Part shown: positions 35,678 through 42,626 of the stretch, piece after piece
How the letters are laid out: each line of letters starts with the position of its first letter
Numbering within the stretch: position 1 is the stretch's first letter
NCBI GenBank assembly: GCA_027489365.1
Contig: JAIXZV010000074.1
Coordinates: 1 to 50,072 of the forward strand
Source: Sphingomonadales bacterium
GTDB lineage: Bacteria > Pseudomonadota > Alphaproteobacteria > Sphingomonadales > Sphingomonadaceae
Length of the DNA stretch: 50,072 nucleotides
Reading direction: 5' to 3'
Notes under the pieces: model-generated
The model's input: only the letters and a program-made list of their open reading frames with translations
What the model was told of the DNA's origin: nothing
Database searches by the model: none
Program-made: the position numbers and the translations under genes

Positions 35678-36573
35678 GCGCTGCCGCTATTCCCATCATC
35701 GACCTGACGCCCGCGCGCGGAGACGATCCGCTCGGCTATCTGGCGGTCGCGCGCGAAGTCGACCGGGCGGCGCGCGAGATCGGTTTCTTCGTGGTGACCG
35801 GCACCGGCATCCCGGACGCCGTGATCGATGACGCTTTCGACGTGCTGGCAGAGTTCGTCGCACTGCCCGCCCATGTGAAGGACGCGTGCCGGCTCGCTGA
35901 AGGAACGCTGCCGGACGATCGCTACACGCCCTACGGATACAGCGGGATGCTGGAGGAGAATGCGTTCGCGTACATGGGCGAGATAGGCAAGCCCGCCGAT
36001 TATGTCGAGAAATTCAGTCTCGGCCGGGTGGCGCTTGATGATGCGCGGGCGCTGCCCTTTCCGCCGGGTCCGTTCGGCGCAGAGATGCGCAAGGCGCTGG
36101 TGGCCTATTTCCGCCACACCTGGACGCTCGCCAATGTCGTGACCGGGCTGTTCGAAGTGGGGCTGGGGAAACCCAAGGGCTTCTTCACCGATCGCATCTC
36201 GCAATCGGCGGATTCGATGCGGTGTCATTCCTATCCGGCGATGCGTCCCGACTTCGCCAACAGCCAAGGCATGGGTGCGCATCAGGACGGTACGCTCGTG
36301 ACGTTGCTGACCCATACCATCCCCGGGATCGAAGTCCGGATGCGCGACGGCAGTTGGCTGCGGCCACCGGCGGGTCGGCTTGGCGACTATCTGATCAACA
36401 TCGGCGACCTGCTCTCGCATTGGACGGATGGTGCCTATGTCTCGACGCCGCATCGCGCGGTGCTCACCGAACGACAGCGACTGTCGATCGCCTTTTTCAA
36501 GCTCACCGACGAGGACGAACTGACCGAGGCGGGTGACCGCCAAATGGAAGCGCTGGTGGGGCGCGCAACGTGA
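35674..36573 (+). CDS. 2-oxoglutarate/Fe(II)-dependent oxygenase (IPNS-like)
   Basis: This 299-aa enzyme belongs to the isopenicillin-N-synthase-like dioxygenase family. It starts IPIIDLTPARGDD and has the N-terminal FFVVTGTGIP. The iron ligands are His203 and Asp205 (GAHQDGTLVTLLTH) and His260 (STPHRAVL), and the oxoglutarate-binding pair is Arg269/Ser271 (RLSIAFF). It should hydroxylate, desaturate or cyclise a substrate using O2. It is translationally coupled to the upstream hydrolase and precedes the candidate scaffold peptide by 11 bp, which makes a peptide-linked substrate plausible. Confidence 0.92.
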   Translation: MSAAAIPIIDLTPARGDDPLGYLAVAREVDRAAREIGFFVVTGTGIPDAVIDDAFDVLAEFVALPAHVKDACRLAEGTLPDDRYTPYGYSGMLEENAFAYMGEIGKPADYVEKFSLGRVALDDARALPFPPGPFGAEMRKALVAYFRHTWTLANVVTGLFEVGLGKPKGFFTDRISQSADSMRCHSYPAMRPDFANSQGMGAHQDGTLVTLLTHTIPGIEVRMRDGSWLRPPAGRLGDYLINIGDLLSHWTDGAYVSTPHRAVLTERQRLSIAFFKLTDEDELTEAGDRQMEALVGRAT

Positions 36574-36584
36574 GGAGAATGACA

Positions 36585-36938
36585 ATGGTCAAGAAAAGCA
36601 CGGCTCGCGAGACTGATCTGGCGACGAGTAGCGCAACGCCCGGACGGACCCGGGCAAATCCGATGATCACCGGGCTTAGCGACCGCAACATGGGGTTGAA
36701 GATCGGCGTCCGCTATGAGGATCGCGGGCTGGCCGGATTCCTGCCGATCATCGGCTGGGCGACGGTGGGCAATTACATCGAGGCGGGCACGGCAGCGCTC
36801 ACGCCCGTCATCAAAGGTGCGGGTAACCAGCCGACGCTGGCATCCGCAGCGACGGTCAAGGGGTATGTCGGTCTGTTCCCGATCGACGCCACCGTCGGGG
36901 ACATTACGGCCGACCCCGGCAAGGATCGCCCGGTTTGA
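36585..36938 (+). CDS. 117-aa Cys-free protein, candidate RiPP precursor or PEARL scaffold peptide
   Basis: This small protein matches no family I know. GAGGAG lies 7 nt upstream of ATG 36585. The N-terminal third is polar and basic (MVKKSTARETDLATSSATPG). The middle is hydrophobic and Gly-rich (GLAGFLPIIGWATVGNY, LTPVIKGAGNQPTLASAATV), and it ends in DPGKDRPV. It contains no Cys. It is encoded between a 2OG-Fe(II) oxygenase and an ATP-grasp ligase, two genes before a short LanB. That is where a leader-core precursor, or the scaffold used by peptide aminoacyl-tRNA ligases, would be expected. Its stop overlaps the next start. A structural or chaperone role is possible; the precursor role is inferred from context. 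Confidence 0.7.
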   Translation: MVKKSTARETDLATSSATPGRTRANPMITGLSDRNMGLKIGVRYEDRGLAGFLPIIGWATVGNYIEAGTAALTPVIKGAGNQPTLASAATVKGYVGLFPIDATVGDITADPGKDRPV

Positions 36939-38314
36939 TCGCGACGTCGTCCCGGATGCCCGAACTCCGGGAGCTGACCGACGAAGCGGACCGACTGCTG
37001 GCAGCGCACGTATCGGAGGTGCGCGATTACACCCAGGCCTTCCACGCTCGGGCGCGGGAGGCCGGGATCGTTACCATCGATGGCGCGGGATGGGCGGTCA
37101 GGCCGATGTTGCTGCCGGCCGATCGCCTGCGCTTCGTCGGCACGGCGTTCCATCGCGCAATGGAGCTGCTCCGCCGCGACATCCGCGATCTGTCGACAAA
37201 GCCGGGGGGGATGGAGCAGAGCTACCCGTTCGGCCCGGCGTTGGAGGGCGCGCTGGACGTTGCGGCCGGCTGCGAAAGTCCCTTCTTCCACAGCCATTAT
37301 CGGCCGGATGGATTTCTGTTCGAGGACCGCTACCAATTGTCCGAAATCAATTTCGGCAATGGCATATTGGTCAGCATCGCCTACACCGAATGGACCGCGC
37401 AATATTGGGCGAGGCATCCGGTGCTTCGGCGCATGGGCCTGCACCGCGCCCGCTATCATCCGCGGCCGTTTCAACGCTACATCGCCGCGGTTCGTCGTGC
37501 CGCGCGGCCGGTGGAGCGGCCCACGATCGCCTTCCTCGCCCATTCGGCGGAACTGGCCGAGCTGCGCGGATTTCCCGAGCGGGTGTTCCGCCAGATCGAT
37601 TTCGGCGTGCAGCAGTTCGAGGCGGCGGGGCTGTCGGTGCGGATCGTCGATGAGACCGGCATCGCGCTCGATCGATCGGGGGAACCGATCTTTGCCAGTG
37701 ACGGAACCGCGATCGACGCCGTGGTGCTGATTACCGTCAACACGAGCTTTTTGGATCAGCCCGAGCATTTTGCGCCCGGCGGCCCGTTCCATCGTTTTCG
37801 CGGCGCGCGCATCGGCAGTGTCGCGATCGTGAAGCCGCTGGCCGGGCTGCTCATGGACAAGGGCGCGCTGCCGCGGCTCGGGGCGCTGGGGCCGCGCCGG
37901 ACGATGGCGGACGGCTTCGCGTTCGACGTGGCGCATACCGAGCATCCGTCCCGAAACCTGCCGGGATGGTATGAGGCTGACCAGGCCGGCTGGGTCATAA
38001 AGCGCGCGTTCGACGGCAAGGATACGCATCCGGGCATCGCGCGCACGCCCACCGATTGGGTGCGTCGCGTATCGCGCGCGACGCGCGGCCCCGGCTATGT
38101 CGCGCAGCGCTACGTCTCCATGCCCAAGGCGCGGATTCCCGTGCTGGTCGATGGCGAGCACCTCGAATGGGTCGAAAGTCGGGTCGAGACATCGAGCTTC
38201 ATGATCGGCGGGCGCAACGTGGGAACTGGCATCCGCCATGCGCCCGATGCCGAAGGCCATGTGATGACCGACTTCCCTGACGGATATGGGTACACGACGG
38301 CGCTCGCCCTATGA
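36935..38314 (+). CDS. Circularly permuted ATP-grasp ligase B
   Basis: This protein is about 459 aa and of the same superfamily as the gene at 33423. It shows HYRPDGFLFEDRYQLSEIN (the R-x-D and E-x-N residues; Glu137, Asn139 from the TTG start), IAFLAHSAELAELRGFPE, MDKGALPRLGALGP, a Lys-containing WVIKRAFDGKD and GYVAQRYVSMPKARIPV. It probably forms an amide bond via an acyl-phosphate. TTG 36935 overlaps the scaffold gene stop with AAGGA 9 nt upstream; ATG 36956 is an alternative. Its stop overlaps the LanB start (ATGA), tying ligase and LanB together. Confidence 0.72.
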   Translation: MIATSSRMPELRELTDEADRLLAAHVSEVRDYTQAFHARAREAGIVTIDGAGWAVRPMLLPADRLRFVGTAFHRAMELLRRDIRDLSTKPGGMEQSYPFGPALEGALDVAAGCESPFFHSHYRPDGFLFEDRYQLSEINFGNGILVSIAYTEWTAQYWARHPVLRRMGLHRARYHPRPFQRYIAAVRRAARPVERPTIAFLAHSAELAELRGFPERVFRQIDFGVQQFEAAGLSVRIVDETGIALDRSGEPIFASDGTAIDAVVLITVNTSFLDQPEHFAPGGPFHRFRGARIGSVAIVKPLAGLLMDKGALPRLGALGPRRTMADGFAFDVAHTEHPSRNLPGWYEADQAGWVIKRAFDGKDTHPGIARTPTDWVRRVSRATRGPGYVAQRYVSMPKARIPVLVDGEHLEWVESRVETSSFMIGGRNVGTGIRHAPDAEGHVMTDFPDGYGYTTALAL

Positions 38315-40389
38315 GAGTGCCGCTGTCGGAGGGGTGGACGCTTTGGCCGATCGGCCTGGTGCGGGGTGCAGGGCTGCCGTTTTCCTTTTCGGAAAAGGCG
38401 CTTGGCAGCGCGGCGGATGCGGTCAAGGCGGCACGATCGCCGCTGCTGCGCGAAGCCGTGGCGTGGCAGAACCGGCGGATGTTGGTCACCGCGCTGGATC
38501 GACTGACCGAAGATGCACCGCTCGACAAAAAGGCGCGCCAGTCGCTGCGTGTCTTTGCCCGCTATGTGCAGCGCTACACTGCCAAGAACGATACGATCGG
38601 CTTTTTCGGGCCACTTGGGTGGGCAAGGCTCGAACCGGATGCGGCTGGCGCGTTCGTTCCCGCCGATCGGCTGATCGATGCGCGGCGGGTGTGTTTCGAA
38701 CCCTGGGCGGTCAAGGCGATCCTCAACGCCTGCCCGCACGCCCGCGCCGCCGCGCCACTCACGCTGGCGGCGCATCTGCGTCTGGATGGTCACCGCCTGA
38801 TCGGGCCCGAGCACGTCCGGCCGGTCACGCCAGCCGAGGCGCAGTGTCTTCGCGCGGCGGTCGGGCATCCCCGGCGTGCGATCATCGATGCCGACGGTGA
38901 CCCGGATGGGCTGTGCGACCGGTTGATCGACGACGGTATCCTTGCGGCTGACGTGCCCGTCGCGGTGGCGCACGACCCCGCCGCCAAGGCGCCGCCATCG
39001 CCGCTTTTCGCGCATTTCGACACCCTGCTGGGCAGTTTGGCGGCGAGCGCCGGGGACGCCGATCGCGTCGCGGCAGCGATCGAGCGGATCGAGGTCGAAT
39101 TCGAACGGCATACTGGGCGGGGGGCGACGCGATCGCCGGGCCAAACCTATGCCGGGCGCACGCTTGTCTATGAAGATTGCCGACGTGGCGGCAGCCTGTC
39201 GCTTGGCGCGGCCGCACTTGCGCCGGTGTCAGGCGTGCTGGCGCTGATCGGGGATCTCGCGCGCGGCTACAGTTTTTCGATTGGGCAGACCTTGTGCGCG
39301 GAGATGCTGCAGATTTTTCGCGGTCAGAATAGCCCGAGCGTGCCGCTGCCGCGCTTCTGGCGGCTGACCGACGCCTTGTTCGAGTGCGCGCGCCCGCCGG
39401 CGGTGGCGGCCGCCGCAAGCCGCCTCGCGAGCGATTGGGCGGCCGCCTTCGCGACGCGCGATGCGATCTCGCTGCAGGAGGCGTCTGCCATCCTGTCGCC
39501 GCAGTGGCGCGCGCCGTCGCCGGGGTGGCCGGGCGCGCGGCACCACTCGCCCGATCTGATGTGGCAAGCGGCCTCCGCCGACCAGCTCCTTGCGGGGGGC
39601 GGGATGCCGATCCTCGCGGAATTCCATCCTGGCGTGTCGACCTTCACGACGCTCAGCGTTCTGGGGCTGGCACCGGACCGGGCGGCCTTGGAGGCGCTTT
39701 GGGCCGAGGATTTCCCCGATGCCCTGGTCAGCCCAATCCCGCACGAGATTTTCGCGCGCTCCACGCAGGATGCCCGGCTTGCCGCGCGGCACGTGCATAT
39801 CGATACCGGACATGGCTATGTCGCGGCCGGGGATCGCTCCGAAACGCTCCGCGCCGCCGATCTCGACGTCGTCGAGGCCGACGGCCGCCTGTGGGTCCAC
39901 AGCCTCGACGGTCGGCACAGGTTCGATCTGATGGCGGTGTTCGAGCGCCGTATCAAACTGCGCGCTGCTGTTGCCTTCCCGGTGGGGCCATCTGCGCCCG
40001 GACCGCGGCTGACCGTCGATGGCGTCGTCGTCCGCCGGGCGTGCTGGCAGGCGGTGCCGCCGGCGCTTCCCCGGGATCGCTTCCGCCCGCCGTTCCGCGA
40101 TGCGCTGCGCGCCTGGATTCGCGGTCTCGGGGCGCCCGAGCGGGTGTTCGTGCGGCTGTCGCATGAAGTGAAGCCGGTGCTGGTGGATATCCGTTCCGAC
40201 CTGTCTTTGGACATGTTTTCCGCCATGCTCGACGGCGGACCGGTGGTGCTGAGCGAGATGCTTCCCGATGGCGACGGCCTGTGGCTCGCCGACGCGGCGG
40301 GGGAGCGCTACACGGCCGAGCTTCGTCTCACCTTGTGCGATCCGCTACCGTACGACGGCGCGCAGGTGTGGCGACCGTCGGCACAGTAG
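38311..40389 (+). CDS. Short LanB-type protein (tRNA-dependent dehydratase/aminoacyl-tRNA ligase domain only)
   Basis: This 692-aa protein matches the N-terminal glutamylation domain of lantibiotic dehydratases. The block RYVQRYTAKNDTIGFFG (residues about 84-100) corresponds to the R-x-x-x-x-PFG-type tRNA/ATP site region of LanB. Further family-like stretches are LAEFHPGVSTFTTL and RVFVRLSHEVKPVLVDI. Full LanBs are about 1000 aa with an extra C-terminal elimination domain, which is absent here. The short form is therefore consistent with a peptide aminoacyl-tRNA ligase (PEARL), which adds an amino acid to a scaffold peptide. The candidate scaffold lies two genes upstream. It is the last gene of the plus-strand unit, 10 bp from the convergent enoyl-CoA hydratase. 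The PEARL role is inferred. Confidence 0.8.
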   Translation: MRVPLSEGWTLWPIGLVRGAGLPFSFSEKALGSAADAVKAARSPLLREAVAWQNRRMLVTALDRLTEDAPLDKKARQSLRVFARYVQRYTAKNDTIGFFGPLGWARLEPDAAGAFVPADRLIDARRVCFEPWAVKAILNACPHARAAAPLTLAAHLRLDGHRLIGPEHVRPVTPAEAQCLRAAVGHPRRAIIDADGDPDGLCDRLIDDGILAADVPVAVAHDPAAKAPPSPLFAHFDTLLGSLAASAGDADRVAAAIERIEVEFERHTGRGATRSPGQTYAGRTLVYEDCRRGGSLSLGAAALAPVSGVLALIGDLARGYSFSIGQTLCAEMLQIFRGQNSPSVPLPRFWRLTDALFECARPPAVAAAASRLASDWAAAFATRDAISLQEASAILSPQWRAPSPGWPGARHHSPDLMWQAASADQLLAGGGMPILAEFHPGVSTFTTLSVLGLAPDRAALEALWAEDFPDALVSPIPHEIFARSTQDARLAARHVHIDTGHGYVAAGDRSETLRAADLDVVEADGRLWVHSLDGRHRFDLMAVFERRIKLRAAVAFPVGPSAPGPRLTVDGVVVRRACWQAVPPALPRDRFRPPFRDALRAWIRGLGAPERVFVRLSHEVKPVLVDIRSDLSLDMFSAMLDGGPVVLSEMLPDGDGLWLADAAGERYTAELRLTLCDPLPYDGAQVWRPSAQ

Positions 40390-40399
40390 CGACCGGCTA

Positions 40400-41176
40400 T
40401 CACCGCCCCTCGAACCGGGGTGGCCGCCGCTCCAGAAATGCGCGAATGCCTTCCTTCCGGTCTTCCGTATCCAGCAAGGCGCGCCGATGCGCCCATTCGA
40501 GCTCAAGCGCTGCCGCAAGCCCCGCCGCCTCGATATCGCGCTGCGTCGCCTTGATCGCCCGGACCGCGAGCGGACCCTGGGCTGCGATCAGGTGCGCGAT
40601 CTCCAGCGCATCGGTGCGCAATCGATCGTCGTCACAAAGCCGATTGACGAGTCCTGCCCGGAGCGCCGCTTCTGCATCGATCATCCTGCCTGTGTAGAGA
40701 AGCTCGCGCGCGAGGCGGGGACCAATCGCGCGCTGGAGGGAATAGGTGGCGCCGAGGCCGGGCATGGTGCCGAGCTTCACCTCCGGCATCCCGAACCGCG
40801 CGGATCTGTCGGCAAGGATGAAATCGCAGGCGAGGGCGACCTCCAGACCACCGCCGATCGCCGCGCCATTCACCGCGGCAATGATCGGCACGGGCGCTGC
40901 GACGATCGCCCGCGCCACCGATTGTGCCCGCTCGCCATAAGCGAGCAAGGCGTCCGGCGACATCGCGATCGACTCGGCCAGATCGGTGCCGGCGAGGAAG
41001 GCGGGCCCCTCCGCGGTCAGCACCGCCGCGCGGCAGCATCGCTCGAGCCCGGTCGCAAAAGCGACGAGCGCGTCGAGTAGCGCGTCGTTCAGCGTGTTGA
41101 TGCCGTCGGCCCGGTGGAACGTCGCGATCGCGACGGCCCCGTGCGTCTCCACACGCAGCAGGGTGCGTCCTGTCAT
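40400..41176 (-). CDS. Enoyl-CoA hydratase/isomerase family protein
   Basis: This 258-aa crotonase-fold enzyme has the oxyanion-hole blocks AGTDLAESIAM and AAVNGAAIGGGLEVALACDF, the loop MPEVKLGTMPGLGATYSLQR, and the typical GRMIDAEAALRAGLVNRL. It could hydrate or dehydrate an acyl thioester. The ATG at 41176 overlaps the aldo-keto reductase stop (ATGA). It is the last gene of the ketosynthase unit and converges on the LanB gene. It may provide the dehydration step missing from the ketosynthase protein. Confidence 0.92.
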   Translation of the reverse strand: MTGRTLLRVETHGAVAIATFHRADGINTLNDALLDALVAFATGLERCCRAAVLTAEGPAFLAGTDLAESIAMSPDALLAYGERAQSVARAIVAAPVPIIAAVNGAAIGGGLEVALACDFILADRSARFGMPEVKLGTMPGLGATYSLQRAIGPRLARELLYTGRMIDAEAALRAGLVNRLCDDDRLRTDALEIAHLIAAQGPLAVRAIKATQRDIEAAGLAAALELEWAHRRALLDTEDRKEGIRAFLERRPPRFEGR

Positions 41177-42123
41177 GACCCGATCCGGGCTGCAGCGCCG
41201 GTGGCGGCGAACAGTGCGGCATCGAACGGCAGCTCGAGCACGTCGCGCACGAGCTGCTCGAGCTGGCGTGGCGTACGTGCCCCGAGCATCACCGTCGTGA
41301 CGGCGGGATGGTGGACCAACCACCAGACCGCGAGCCCGGAGAGCGACATTCCCTGCGCATCGGCCAGCGCTTTCAAGGCCCTGATCTGCGCATCGAGATC
41401 GGGTTTCCAGAGATCGGCATAGAGATCGGCGCGCAACGCGAGGCGGCTCCCCTCCGGCACTTTCTCCGCATAGGCATAGCGGCCGCTGAGCAAACCGCCG
41501 GCCAGCGGGGAATAGCTGGTGTAATCGAGGCCGCTTTCCCGACACATTGCCATCACGCCGGTTTCGGCGTCCACCTGGTCGAGCAGATTGAACCGGTTCT
41601 GGACGAAGGCGGGGCGGTTCGCTGCGGTCAAACACGCCGCGATATCGCTGGCTGCGACGTTGGACAGGCCGCATGCTCGGATCGAACCCGCCTCCTGCAG
41701 GCGCGTCATGGTCTCCATGACGTCCGGCCAGGCGATGGTGGGATCGGGAATATGCGCCAGGTAGAAATCGAGCGTGTCGATGCCGAGGCGGACAAGCGAT
41801 TGCGTCACCGCGCGTTCGATCGTCTGCGCGCTCAGCCCCTCGCGCAGGCCGACCTTGGACGAGATCTTCATCTGCGCGCGTTCCGTCGCGGTGCGGGTCC
41901 GCAGCCATCGACCGATCATCGCCTCGCTCGCGCCATCGGCATAGGAGCCGGCGGTGTCGATCAGGGTGATGCCCAGCGCCAGCGCACAATCGAGCAGCGC
42001 GTGCGCTTCGGCTTCGCTCTCGCCCTGGCCAAGCAAACGGCGGGCGCTGCCGATACCGCCGAAATTCGCGGTGCCGAGGGCCAAGGCGGAGACCGTCTGC
42101 CCGGCAAGCGCGCGCGTGATCAC
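41173..42123 (-). CDS. Aldo/keto reductase
   Basis: This 316-aa enzyme has the AKR catalytic tetrad in order: Asp in LIDTAGSY, Tyr in the same loop (AGSYADG), Lys in KISSKVGLR and His in YLAHIPDPT. The C-terminal block VVWWLVHHPAVTTVMLGART binds NADPH. I chose the GTG at 42123 because it makes a GTGA overlap with the hotdog gene stop, as for the neighbouring junctions; GTG 42132 is an alternative. It should reduce a carbonyl, possibly the beta-keto group made by the ketosynthase. Confidence 0.92.
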   Translation of the reverse strand: MITRALAGQTVSALALGTANFGGIGSARRLLGQGESEAEAHALLDCALALGITLIDTAGSYADGASEAMIGRWLRTRTATERAQMKISSKVGLREGLSAQTIERAVTQSLVRLGIDTLDFYLAHIPDPTIAWPDVMETMTRLQEAGSIRACGLSNVAASDIAACLTAANRPAFVQNRFNLLDQVDAETGVMAMCRESGLDYTSYSPLAGGLLSGRYAYAEKVPEGSRLALRADLYADLWKPDLDAQIRALKALADAQGMSLSGLAVWWLVHHPAVTTVMLGARTPRQLEQLVRDVLELPFDAALFAATGAAARIGS

Positions 42124-42626
42124 AGCCGCCACGCTTCGGGAAACGGCAGGGCAAGGTCACCCTCGCAGCCGTCGGACGGCGCATGGACGATGGTGAAATG
42201 CCCGGTGTAGGTGGCCGCGGGTTCAGCGTCGCCCGCATGGACCTGTGCGCTTGCCGACAGACGGGTCTTGCCGGTGTCGAGCAGCGCGTCGACTTCGATT
42301 GGCGGCAAAGCGTGGCAGGTTGCCCGGAAATCGCACGCGATCGGGTTGTGCAGGCGGAATTCGCTGTGTCGCAGGATGATGCGCGCGCTGATCCGCCGCG
42401 CCCACATCCAGCGCACGAGGAGCAGCCACGGGGCGAGCGCCGCAGTCGTGAAGACGCCGGGCCCGAATGCGGTGCCGCGGTGGTTGAGCGTCGGCCCGAG
42501 CGGTGCGGCCAGTTCGATCCGCTCGGGCTCGAAGGCGGTCAGCCGCACCTGCAAATACCGCGTCATGGCGATCCGATCGTGCAGCGCCTCGGTCAGCAGC
42601 AGGAGGTCGGCCGCATCGACGGTCAT
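42120..42626 (-). CDS. Hotdog-fold thioesterase domain protein (YiiD C-terminal type)
   Basis: This 168-aa protein has the pattern of the YiiD_C thioesterase domain: an N-terminal helix (LLLTEALHDRIAMTRYLQVR) followed by LAAPLGPTLNHRGTAFGPG and strands such as RLSASAQVHAG and ATYTGHFTIV. It probably releases or edits an acyl thioester. The ATG overlaps the ketosynthase stop and its own stop overlaps the reductase start, so the group is translationally coupled. Confidence 0.82.
   Translation of the reverse strand: MTVDAADLLLLTEALHDRIAMTRYLQVRLTAFEPERIELAAPLGPTLNHRGTAFGPGVFTTAALAPWLLLVRWMWARRISARIILRHSEFRLHNPIACDFRATCHALPPIEVDALLDTGKTRLSASAQVHAGDAEPAATYTGHFTIVHAPSDGCEGDLALPFPEAWRL

Noticed and set aside
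38311..40389. Conventional class I lantibiotic dehydratase
   Set aside because: It is too short to include the elimination domain, no LanC is present, and the candidate peptide has no Cys.
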